This document shows positions 44,150-54,322 of a DNA stretch of 64,000 nt, piece after piece (position 1 is the first letter of the stretch; each line of letters starts with the position of its first letter). The notes under the pieces are model-generated. The model saw only the letters and a list, made by a program, of their open reading frames with translations, searched no databases and was not told the origin of the DNA. The DNA comes from Chamaea fasciata (lineage: Eukaryota > Chordata > Aves > Passeriformes > Sylviidae), in the NCBI GenBank assembly GCA_029207755.1, contig JARCOQ010000004.1, positions 39,163,185-39,227,184 of the forward strand, in the 5' to 3' direction. The position numbers and the translations under genes are program-made.

Positions 44150-45870
44150 AGATATGTGCACATAAGAGAAAAACAGAGCTGTAAGAAATCAGCTGATTTG
44201 TCTTGATGGGGAGAAGTATATTGCTGCTCACACAGTGAACCATTGCTCCAAGTGAACCACTGGAATTTCCAGTCAGTGAAAGTAGCATGTTTTCCATTCT
44301 TACTTTTCTACTAAAGTGAAGTTATTTAAGATTTATACTGACTTGCTCTTCTTTATCACTCTCTACATAGTTCATAACATAACTCTTGAATGTTATTCTT
44401 TACTCTGGTTCAATCTGGTTTTTTTTAAAAAATATTTTCTCCAACAGAGGGAAGCAATATTTATAATATAGCCAATAACTTTGTAATTCTAGGTACTTCG
44501 ACTAGACTTACTTGTCAGCTGGTCTGTTTGTGTCATCATCACTAAGACCTTGATGTATGGCTGGTAAAAATCAACTTCTTTACTTTTAATAGTGAGAGTC
44601 CATAGCAGTAGTGTTTATTTCCCCTTAAACACACAGAATTGTACATGTTCAAATTCAGTGAAGTTACGTTCATGCTATCCAAAAATTTGGAATTTTATTA
44701 AGTAAAAAGTATTATCAGAAGAAATCTTACACTGTGAGAGAATTCTCTATAATCATTTTTTCAGTTGTTTTCTCTAAACACTGCATCTGAGCAGAACTTT
44801 GTCCATACTATTCTTATGCAGATAATGCTGATCTCTCTAAAGTCACAGTGTCCCTACAGTTGCTTCTTTCTTGTCTACTCAAAGCACTGGCTGTAAGACC
44901 CCGGGAAACCTTTTAGCCAGCTCTGGCAGGAAGGGGGTGATGACAGTTTGCATTCCTCCAGCAAGGAGGAATTGCATGCTCCTTCCTGTTAGTATTGAGG
45001 TGTTACATTGCCTCCGAGCACACAAAACACACTTCCATTCAGTAGGGTTAATGTAATATTTATCTGGATCTTCTACCTATGCTTTTAAATAGAATCTGAA
45101 AATAAAATACAAGAAAAAGTCATTGAATATCAGTTAAGTTCTTTCACTGAAAATCCCATTTTTTTAGGATATTTAAGCACTTGGTTGGAACACCATATTT
45201 TGAGTGCCACATATGCCAAGTGTCTTTGAAAATATGTCCTTCAGGGTCACATTAATGTTTCTGAACAAACCACATGTCCAGAGCTGAGAAGTAGCCAGCA
45301 GACATGTGCTGGTTTTTTCTGCACTGAAGTTCACCCTTCTGCAATTATTTACCTGTCTCCACTGAGCACCCATAAAAGTGAAACCTCCAGCTCTGAAGTT
45401 TCTCCATTGTGTGGACTGTCTTCCAAAACAGCTGGGTTTAGGACTAGCTCTTTCATGATCTAGCCTAATTGGCTTGAAAAGTTACTCTGCTTATTTCTGT
45501 CACCCTACCATGAATTGGAAACACCTCTTTACAAATGCTCGTACTTGATGTCAAGCTTACTGCCTCATGTGTGTTTCTTTTTAAGCTATCTGCATTGATA
45601 GAGGAAAATTAATGGGGTTTTCCCCCCCTGCTTTTCTAGATGATTTTCACTTAAGCCCCTGGGGTTTCTATAAAATCTAACCCATTCTGTAGAGCTGTCA
45701 GTATTCCAATACCTGAGATTCCAATATCTGAGTATTCCAGTTCCTCACTGTGTCCATAAAGTAGATTAGAGGCATCATTTTTGTTTTGGAGACATTTGTA
45801 AATTGACACGCTAGACATGTGTGCCTTAGTTGTATGTGCTTCTGTTAGTGTTTCTATACCCTTCCTGAAA
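44150..45870. other. Intergenic, no gene seen
   Basis: AT-rich sequence with no recognisable coding exon or repeat. Confidence 0.5.
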
Positions 45871-45884
45871 AGGTTTTTTTAGAG

Positions 45885-46098
45885 AACGGATGATAAAATA
45901 CTGGAATCATCTGCCCAGGGACGCGGTGGAGTCACCATCCCTGGATGTGTTTAAGAAAAGATTAGATGTGGTACTCACTGCCATGATTTAGTTGAGGTGT
46001 TTGGGCTGGGTTGGACGCAATGATCTTAAAGGTCTCTTCCAACCTAGTGAATCTGTGATTCTGTGGTTCTGTGAATCTGTGATTCTGTGATTCTGATT
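45885..46098 (+). mobile_element. CR1 LINE 3' end with expanded terminal repeat
   Basis: 'ctggaatcatctgcccagggacgcggtggagtcaccatccctgg' leads to the CR1 3' end. The terminal short repeat is expanded to several gtgattctg units at 46055-46098. Confidence 0.93.
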
Positions 46099-46150
46099 AC
46101 AGCTTTCTTCTTCTGTGTCTGTAATTTACCTAGCAAAAAATTTCATTTTT

Positions 46151-46255
46151 CTCTTTTTCTCTTTTTCTCTTTTTCTCTTTTTCTCTTTTTCTCTTTTTCT
46201 CTTTTTCTCTTTTTATCTTTTTTTTTTTTTTCTCTTTTTCTCTTTTAAAAGTTTC
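46151..46255. repeat. (CTCTTTTT)n microsatellite
   Basis: About ten near-perfect 8-bp CTCTTTTT units, then a T run and two more units. It starts about 50 bp after a CR1 3' end. Confidence 0.96.
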
Positions 46256-46865
46256 TCTCTTTCCTACATGAAAAAACTTTATACCAAGAAGGTCATTGGA
46301 TATTTTCTGAGGATAAATCAGGGGCTCAACTGAGGAGAATCTTCGATGAAGAACATACCTTCATGAAAAGTACGGCTCTTCAAGGAGCCTCAAAGCCACC
46401 ATTTTCTTTTGCCAAAGCAAATTTTCTCTGAGAGCATTCTGTGAGCAGCCACAGAGCTATGGTTATCCCTACAGAGTGGTGTTTGGATGCAGAGAAGTGC
46501 TCTGAAGCTCCCTGGCCTGTTTTCCCAGAAACCTTTCTGACCAGGTCGCTGTAGGGCCCCTTCTGTCCCCTCAGCTGCAGATGAAATGCAATGCAGGGAG
46601 CAGCATGGTCATGTAATCTGGGCACAGGCACAAGAAGGCTTGATTTTGCACATTCTCCTTTGCAAATGCAGTACTCCTTTTCCAGGCCTTTTTGGAAACA
46701 TGTCCATTGCTGTGGCTGCAGTAGGAATTCCTGTGGGAGATGGCACTCCCAATAACATCCTAGACCTTCAGGGCCCTTGGCTGGTGAGGTTATGCAGGAT
46801 CAAGAAAAGACAGTAAGAGAAGTGAGAGAAAGCAGCACCCAGAGACTTTATCAGGGATACAGGAA

Positions 46866-46871
46866 TTTATT
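46866..46871 (-). terminator. AATAAA downstream of RING copy 1 tail
   Basis: TTTATT on the + strand gives AATAAA on the - strand, about 40 bp after the stop codon of the tail frame (46910). This fits a short 3'UTR that includes the tail. Confidence 0.5.
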
Positions 46872-46909
46872 TCTTTTTTCTTTAATAAAGACTTACTGCA
46901 GCCCTGATA

Positions 46910-47494
46910 CTACTGCTGATTGGGTGGCCTCTTGAGGGGCTGGGGAGAGTCCAGATGGCTGGCAGCCCTCCTCCTTGTGGAACGCTGAGGCCTCCTGGCC
47001 AAGGGGTCCCTACCCTGGCTAGGAGTGGAGGGGCTTTGGCTGTCACTGTGGGCAGAGGGAACTGCCACTTCTGCTGGCCCCAGATCCTCCTGCTCTGCCG
47101 GGGTGGGAGCAGAGGGGTGGAGGGTGTGGAGGACAGCTTCTGACATGGTGGGTTGGTGCTCCTCACTGGACCCTGCAGGGCTGCTGGCAGGGGCTGCCTG
47201 TGGGGCAAGATTATCCTCCTGAGGGATGGAGGAGATGGCCACAGTACTGTTGTCCTCCTCTCTGGCAGGTTCTTCTGCTACTGCCTCCTTCCCCAGATCC
47301 TCCTGCTCTGCAGGGGTGGGAGCAGATGGGTGGAGGGTGTGGAGGACAGCTTCCGATGTGCTGAGTTGGTGCTCCTCACTGGACCCTGCAGGGCTGCTGG
47401 CAGGGGTTGGGTGGGAAGCGGTAGTATCCGTCTGAAATCTGCTGCAGATGGACGCAGGATTATTCTCCAAGACAGCATGGGGGTGTAGCAGCCT
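46910..47494 (-). pseudogene. Stranded C-terminal tail of RING copy 1
   Basis: Directly after the TGA the same frame stays open for about 194 codons. It is rich in Ser, Pro, Glu and Ala and ends in basic RPQRSTRRRAASHLD and LKRPPNQQ. Copy 2 has a matching tail (SPSTPSQ, arginine-rich end), so this was once part of the protein. It holds a 213-bp tandem duplication: the block with ASSPAGSSEEHQ and SEAVLHTLHPSAPTP occurs twice. No ATG opens it sensibly; translation would need readthrough. Confidence 0.6.
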
Positions 47495-48187
47495 TCAGGC
47501 CTCCTGTGTGCAGTTATTCACAATGATGCTGATGATGCCATGGATTAGAGGTTCTGTATGTTCCTCAAGGAAGTCCTGCAGCACATGGACCAAGACATTC
47601 CTAGCTGGACCACAGATGGACACAGCATGCAGGATGATGCTCTCTGCAATCCTTGCCATCCACCCCCTAGTTCCATACTTTGCCTCCAGCTCCTGATGCA
47701 GCCAAGGCACCACAGGGTCAAGGAGATGCTCTTCTCTCTGGAAAAGTTCTGCCCACACTCTAGGTGGGAGGCCACCCACGGGCTGTGTTCCTGTGCCCCC
47801 ATGGTCTGCTGTGCATGGCATCCCCTGTGGAGCACATGAAGGGGACTCCACGAAGGGGCTGTTTTTAACCAGCTGTCCTAGAGTTATTCCTGTCCAGCTG
47901 CTGGCGTTTACTGACTCTTCAGAGCTTGTGAAGACACAGTCTATATAGCTGTCTGTCTGCACATAAAACCTGACAGCCTCGATCAGTTCTCTGCAGAGTG
48001 GGCACACTCTTTGCATCTCTGCCCAACGCATACTGCAGGCCAGGCAAAACTGATGGAGACAGGGCATCACGTAAGCAAGGTCATCTCGAGCATTGCGGCA
48101 GATGGGGCAGTTCCATTCTGTTTCTGTGGCCCTGTCTATGCCTTTTGGCAGTCTGGATTGAATTAAGAATGAGAAGATGCTCCCCAT
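47495..48187 (-). CDS. TOPORS-like RING-finger protein, copy 1 (possibly truncated)
   Basis: An intronless frame of 230 codons from ATG 48187; the codons upstream soon reach a stop. Residues 27-65 form a complete C3HC4 RING: C27-x2-C30, C43-x-H45, C48-x2-C51 and C62-x2-C65 (CPIC, PCLHQFC, CPLC). Spacing and residues such as LAYVMPCLHQFC resemble the TOPORS E3 ubiquitin/SUMO ligase. After a variable linker comes a second block, RVWAELFQREEHLLDPVVPW ... HGIISIIVNNC, shared with copy 2. It probably binds an E2 and acts as an E3 ligase (inference from the RING). TGA at 47497-47495 ends it before a still-open tail, where copy 2 has a sense codon, so it may be a recent truncation or a pseudogene. 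Confidence 0.7.
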   Translation of the reverse strand: MGSIFSFLIQSRLPKGIDRATETEWNCPICRNARDDLAYVMPCLHQFCLACSMRWAEMQRVCPLCRELIEAVRFYVQTDSYIDCVFTSSEESVNASSWTGITLGQLVKNSPFVESPSCAPQGMPCTADHGGTGTQPVGGLPPRVWAELFQREEHLLDPVVPWLHQELEAKYGTRGWMARIAESIILHAVSICGPARNVLVHVLQDFLEEHTEPLIHGIISIIVNNCTQEA

Positions 48188-49806
48188 CACTGGGGATGGC
48201 ACTCCCAAAAGATGTCACACACTACAAAATGGGGATACCATGGTCATGAGTTGTCCTGGGGAGGGGGAGGAAGAAATGCTCAGACCCCTCAAAAAGGACC
48301 CTTCCAGTTCCCCAAGCTTGAACTTTATTCTGTGGCCACCCTAGAGGGACATTTCCCTGCACAACTCATCCCTGCAATGCCCAGCTGCCTGAGCCCAGGG
48401 AAACACTATTGAGGGCCCCTGGATGGGCATTGAGGGCTCCTGGATGGGTATTGAGAGCTGCCAATAGCAGCATGCAGCACTGGAAGAGGGCTGACTTGAC
48501 CCTCCAGACCTCATGGACATGTTCAGCAGGAGTCCAGGCATAATCCAGACTAGGCCAGGCTCTGGCGGCTTCCAAATATACACAGTAAGGGACACAAGGA
48601 GACAATCCAACAAGTAGATGTCACAGTCCACTGCCAGTCATCTGCTTCCACTACCCTGTTACATCACAATGGGATGTCCATCTCCATGATATTCAGACCA
48701 ACACAGCAGTCAGAATTTGCTGTCCATGGGTGTCCCAGTAATCTCCCAGAGAGGAGGCCCCCAGCCCCTGGATTCTCCTCAGCTCTGCAAGTCCCATCAG
48801 AGTAGCAGTGGTGCTTTCTCAAGCAGACAGGACAATGGAAGAAGTTCTGAAAAAACACCAGAGTCATGCTTATAGAGGAGTCATGAGTGAAAGATTGGCT
48901 AGGCATTCCTCATGCAAGATGAGGAAAACTCTAATAATGCCTAGTACAGTATCTGCTTACCATTAAAGGGGCTTTGATGCCAGAAGTGGAAGTCTCTGGT
49001 GATGGGTGTGTGATTGCCAGGAGGGCTCTTGAAAAGTCAGACAGTAAAGTTTCCTTAATGCAGTTAGAGTTCAGTTTAAGCAGGGGAAGAAAGAAACCCC
49101 TATGATGTAAAACCCCTATTAATATAAAAATGAGTATTTTAAGAGGAGAGGAGGAAGAAAGGAAAAGATACAGCAGATCATGGATGGAAAAAGTAAGTAA
49201 TACCGAAAGCACTCTTCATATGAACACTACTGGTATATTCCCAGTGAATATAAATGAATATAAATATATAAATGAAAAAAACCAAAATGAAACGAAAGCA
49301 AAACCAAACCCAAACCCAACCAAAATGAAAAAACCCAAAACACAGAAAAAAAGGTTTTTACACAATATTCTTTGAAACTTCAGAAACTGTTTTCAGACAA
49401 ATTCATTTTATATAGTGGTTGATACTCTTTAGAGAGCAGGAAAAAAATATTAAAGGCAGTTGAAGAAGGAAAGGAAAAGCCATATTAAGCATGTAAGTAA
49501 TAAGTAAATTTTTTTCTGATATGTCTTCAAAATATTTACCACAGGTAAATCTGAACACAGAGAATGAAAGTGTATGAGATACACTGGAAAAATTGTAGCT
49601 TTGTGACCTGTTTTTTTAAGAAGGAGCAAATACCTTAACTAAACAGACATGACCGCCATGCTGCATCCTCATGGCCATTGACCCTTGTTGGCTTTACTGA
49701 TTAAGTGGGCTGCTGTGAGCCCTCAGGTTATACAGGTATATAAAACTATGTAGCTTTCAATTAGACTTCTAAAATCTTCTACAAATCCATTTCTCACATC
49801 CAGGGT
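48188..49806. other. Region upstream of RING copy 1
   Basis: No repeat family is recognised. A - strand frame at 48664-48906 reads FFHCPVCLRKHHCYSDGTC after a T-rich AG; four cysteines are suggestive, but it lacks homology I can name. A short direct repeat (ggatgggcattgagggctcct / ggatgggtattgagagctgc) lies at 48421-48462. Confidence 0.4.
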
Positions 49807-50471
49807 TGTAAGAGCCTGAACAAGAGTTCTGGTCTCCAGGCGGCTCTTTAAAGGTGCTGTTTATTTCATAGATTGAAGTCACAGCAGTCATGGGTCATGG
49901 GTAACAGAGCCAAGCCTATAGCTGTCAGCTTCAGCTTATAGGCAAAACCTGAAGCCCCTTTAGTTCTGATTACAATGCATTATATAGTTTTCTTTACTGA
50001 GCATCTTAATACATAAAAACCAATCAGCATCATACACAATACTTTTACCTATAGCCTATCACAACTACTATTATTATCTTATTATGGTTAGTACTATCCA
50101 ATCACATTGAGTTAGTATGTTACAGTTTAAGCTTAAAGTTGTTTTTCTCTTTTCTTGCAGTGGAAAATTCTTACACCTTTTTTCTACTTGGTAAAAACAT
50201 ATTTTTGTTTGCCTAGGTTTTTCTCTTGTTAAAAACATGGTTTTGTTTGTAGACAACTTAGCCTTTGCTCTTAACCATACAAATTTTCTTCCAACTCATC
50301 CTTTGTTCAGTAACAACTAACTCAGCAACCCCTAACTTAAACATTTTTTTATTCTTCTATATCAAAACTTGCTTCTATCTCTATTCCGCTTTTGGGTTCT
50401 ACATTCAGAAAGCCTTCTGCTAAGCATCCATATCTTTAAAACTTTCCTGTAAACTTTCATCTATCCCAACA
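49807..50471 (-). mobile_element. ERVK-type solo LTR with CAGGGT target-site duplication
   Basis: 665 bp, TG...CA ends, flanked by perfect CAGGGT (49801-49806 and 50472-50477). On the - strand it begins TGTTGGGATAGATG. It has a TATA-like 'ctatataatg' near 49980 and AATAAA near 49860. The 6-bp duplication fits an ERVK-type integrase. It is related to the LTR at 57088-57799. Confidence 0.92.
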
Positions 50472-50903
50472 CAGGGTCACTCTGGTAGAGACTCCTGAGC
50501 CATCTGTAGATGCAACTCAGCCCACAGGCCCTGGATGGCAAGAATGTGTTCCCAGAGGAGGTAAGCTCACCTGGCCAATAGCCTTACACAGGCTAGATGG
50601 GAGCAAACTTACAGCCCAGAGGTTAGCTGTCACTATCACCTCTGGAAAATCTAAGTGTCAGAAAGCAGAGGACAGAGTGACCCACTCCAAAGCCCAGCTC
50701 TGCAGTGATATCAACTGACCTTGTGCTCTCTGCTGGCCCTGGCAAGAAAAGGCATCTTTGAGTGCAAAGGCTCTCATGCTTAGCCTGAACTCCATACGAG
50801 TGTGACGCTTTAAGAAGCTTAAACTCTTGCTGGAGCAGATGAAGTATTTATCAGTAGAGTTTTTTTTTTTTTTTTTAATTAAAAATGTAGTTTTCTGGTA
50901 AAT

Positions 50904-51205
50904 CACACAGAATTACAAGAATCATCAAGGTTGGAAGAGACTTTCGAGATCATCTAGTCTAATCATCAACAAAGCACTACTATAATCACTCCTACACCAT
51001 ATCCCCAAGTGCCACATCCAGATGCCTCTTGAATGCTTCGAGAGGTGACTCCATGACCTTGCTGGGCAACTTATTCCAATGCCTGAGCCCTCTTTCAGTA
51101 AAAAGAAATTTTCTAATATCTAAGTTGAACCTCCCCTGGTGCAACTTAAGGCCATTTCTTCTAGTCCTTTTGCTTGAGACATGGCAGAAGAGAACATCCC
51201 TTATA
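50904..51205 (-). mobile_element. CR1 LINE 3' fragment
   Basis: 'caagaatcatcaaggttggaagagactttcgagatcatctagt' and the following 3'UTR blocks are in reverse orientation. Confidence 0.92.
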
Positions 51206-51219
51206 TCAGGGCTTTTCTC

Positions 51220-51350
51220 AGGAATTACTCCTGTGCCTTACCAGAGCATCAGGGAGGTAGCAGACTTTCCTGTGGAATGGGTCCAGTTGGCATATTGGGC
51301 CCTTCTTTTCCCTGAGAAGGAAGTCACCCACAACAATTTGTTTTGCACTT
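51220..51350 (-). mobile_element. CR1 ORF1 fragment
   Basis: It shares with 43240-43350 the segment 'gggaggtagcagactttcctgtggaatgggtcc ... gaagtcaccc'. It is joined to the 3' fragment before it, so the middle of the element is deleted. Confidence 0.7.
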
Positions 51351-51359
51351 CCTCTGGAG

Positions 51360-52710
51360 GAAAAAGGAATTTTGTTTCAGCATCAAAATACTTGGGACAA
51401 TCCAAATAAATGTTTAATTTTGGATGGGAAAAACCTTAGTCTTAGCCTTCCCAGGTGTTTCCTATTATGGGGTGTTTCTGAGGGAAAGTTCCCACTTCCA
51501 AATGGGTATGACAGATATAGTCACGCACTTCATTCCAAAGTCGTGTATTTCAATACTTGCCAAACAAATTTGATTACAAATTTTCCTTTTGAGATGAACA
51601 TGCAGTCTTGATGCTAATCAGACATTGAAATCCTACTTAACTGCTGTATAAAACATTCTAAATTCCTGCTGATCAGAATGAAAGTTCAGTACAATCTAGC
51701 TTTTTCATATTTGGTTTTAATCTTGGGCTCAGTTGTTCAGTGATGTAAAGTAGCTTTACTTTCTCCCAGAAACATTTTTTTAAAATCCCCAAATCCAACC
51801 CCAAAAATCTTTTTAATTTAAGGTAATTTTTCTATATCTATGATCTGTATATATTGACTTTTGCTTTGGCTGATTTTGATGTAAATTGTTAAAATTTGTT
51901 TTGTAGAACAATGTTGTGCATAAAAAGACATCTCCCTGTTTATACAAATGGTAGAACTTTAATCCCAGTCTAAGTAAACTCTAGTTTATGCCCTTCTGTT
52001 GGGAGCCATGTAATAGCAGAACAATGAATTACAGGGTTTTTTGTGGTTTTTCTTTACTAGGCAGGTAAGGAACAACTGATGTTAGCAACTAGAAAGTAAT
52101 TAGAGAGAACAGCAATAATTTAGGAGCTTATGAAAAACAGATTTTCAGCCTTCAGCTTCAAAAATTTAGATGTTGTAAGTGGAAGCCGTTTACCAGTTCA
52201 GGGCAGTTACCTCCACAGAATTTGTGAGGGACTGGATTTTACATTTTCAAAGACTAGTATACAACTCTATTTACACTAGTAGGATGCAAATCCTAAATCT
52301 CAAGAAATTTTGTGATCTGGAAAGCTGAGGACAAGAGCAAATTCTGAATCAATACTCCATGCTTTAAGACAGTGGTTCTTTCTAACATCTTCCAGTGAGT
52401 CCTGGATGTTCCCTTTTTTTCCCTATTTCTTGTTCACAGGAATAGAGATCATGCTACTGATTTCCACTTGAACATTGAGACATTGACTGTAACCCTTTCA
52501 ATGCAGCCATCCAGCCAATTACTAATCACTTGACTACTTCATTCATTAGACTCATCTGTCTTCAGTTTAGGTGGAAGAATACTGCTGAAGACTTTCAATA
52601 GCTTAACAAAAGACCAGGTAGATGGTTTCTGGGACTTTTCCCTTTTCCACTGTTGCAGTCATTGCATTGTAGAAGGCCACTGGGTTAGCCAGATAGGATA
52701 AGATGTCAGG
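51360..52710. other. Intergenic, no gene seen
   Basis: AT-rich and unique-looking, with no supported feature. Confidence 0.5.
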
Positions 52711-52719
52711 AGACCTTAT

Positions 52720-52990
52720 CTCTCCCTACAACTGAAAGGAGATCGTAGCAAGGTGGGACTGGGTTCTTCTCCCAGGCTACCAGTGACAGGGCAAGAGGAC
52801 ATAGCATCAAGCTGTACCAGGGTAAGTTCAGGTTGAACATCAGGAAGAACTTCTTCATGGAAATGGTTGTTAAACATAGGAACAGACTGCCCATGGAGAT
52901 TGTGGAGTCACCATCCCTGCAGGTGTTCAAGAAACAGCTGGATGTGGCACTTGGTGCTATGGTCTAGTTGCAAGGGGGTCATTGGTCAAC
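52720..52990 (+). mobile_element. CR1 LINE fragment
   Basis: 'ctaccagtgacagggcaagaggacatagcatcaagctgtacc' to 'ggatgtggcacttggtgctatggtctag' is a sense-oriented CR1 3' portion lacking the very end. Confidence 0.92.
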
Positions 52991-53466
52991 AGCTGGTCCT
53001 TTATTTTTCTCCTAGCACCATGCATCTACAGGGGGGAGCATCCCATGATGTCATCATTGAGTGATAAGGTGATATCCCAAGTGTCAGGTTGTAACGTCAT
53101 TGGGGGATGGATTGTAACATCACATCACTCGCTAATTGTATTTGTGCACTGGCAGAACCTGAGCCGATTTGGCTCCAGGCTTGACTCCTGCTGAGCATCG
53201 TCTGGAGGGTCTAGCCAGGCTTTTTGCAGTGCTGGGTGCTACACTGGGGGCTGCCTTTGGCAGCTCTTGGAGCCATCAGTACTGGTTCCCTGGTCCTGCC
53301 TGGCTTAGTCACCTGAGCACCACAGGTGTTTGCAGCAGTGAACATTGGCTGTGCAGGAAAACATCCCCCTAGAGTGGGGCGGGTGATTGGGCTCAGGCAC
53401 CCAAGATGGTGTCCTTGACAGGGCTGGGCATTTCTTCTTCCCTTCCCTGGGACAGTCAGGAAGGTT
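52991..53466. other. GC-moderate stretch before the LTR near RING copy 2
   Basis: No recognisable gene or repeat. It may be the original 5' flank of RING copy 2, displaced by the LTR insertion (inference). Confidence 0.35.
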
Positions 53467-53471
53467 CTCAA

Positions 53472-54296
53472 TGTCTTGGTTTGAAAAGACAGATATCTGC
53501 CAGGGAAAGCTGGACTTTCCCTTGGAATGGAGAATGTAAACACACACCCCGGCCCCCCCCCCCCCCCCCCCCCCCGCCTTTTTTTCCAATTATATATTTG
53601 CAGTTAGAGGCTTTCAGGCAAAGATCTGGGGATAGGAAATAGCAATTCTTTACTAGTAACAAAGTAAGATCTAGTATAACAAAGCAGACAAAAACAACAA
53701 CTATAGTATTAATAACAAAACAGTTCCAAGAACCTTGAGGGCTTTGCTTCACAAAAAAAAACCCAGGGCAGTTTTGTTCTCAGTGCCCCTGCAGGATCCT
53801 CAGAGCACCAAGCTGGAAACAGTGGAAAAGTCCTGGGCTGACAGCTGAACGGCAGGATGTTCCTGGCACACAGGGGCAGGGTGTTGCAGCAGGGCAAGGA
53901 GTGCAGGGTCACACTGTAGCAAAAAAAGAGCAGCGTGGGGGTGGAGCAGGGCTGGCCCAGCTCCAGCAGGGCAGGCGGAGAAGCTCAGAATTCCAGGGCA
54001 GGGGAGCAGATGATGGCAGACCTCCCAGGCCTGGATCCCTCCAGTGACGGTGAACTCCTCCTGCAGCAAGCAGCAGCCCGAGCCCTTCTCTCTCCCTGAA
54101 CGCCGAAAAACAGAGCCTGAAGCTGCCTCCAGCTCCATCCTTTACCTGCCCCAAAACTTGCGTTATCTCCCCCTCCGAGCTTTGGCCACTTCTTTGTTTT
54201 GGTAAGGTACCCTTAAGTACCCAGCACTTAATCTCCTTAATAATTTATGGGGAAAAATTCTTTAGAGTAAAAAAGGATCAAACCTAATCCCCAATA
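53472..54296. mobile_element. Solo LTR, 825 bp, abutting RING copy 2
   Basis: Same family as 41467-42289: TGTCTTGG start, C-homopolymer (about 53553-53575), 'ttttccaattatatatttgcagtt', and an end 'aacctaatccccaata'. The flanks are ctcaa before and ctcac after, a 5-bp duplication with one mismatch. It ends 26 bp before the first ATG of RING copy 2. By layout similarity to the LTR at 60394 its sense strand is probably minus, so its own promoter would point away from the gene. Confidence 0.8.
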
Positions 54297-54322
54297 CTCA
54301 CATAATTCGTACACTGCTCTGC

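Noticed and set aside
47153..47488. A + strand frame with repeated SSCSAGVGAxGWRVW-like segments
   Set aside because: It is the antisense reading of the duplicated Ser/Pro-rich tail of RING copy 1; the repeat belongs to the tail.
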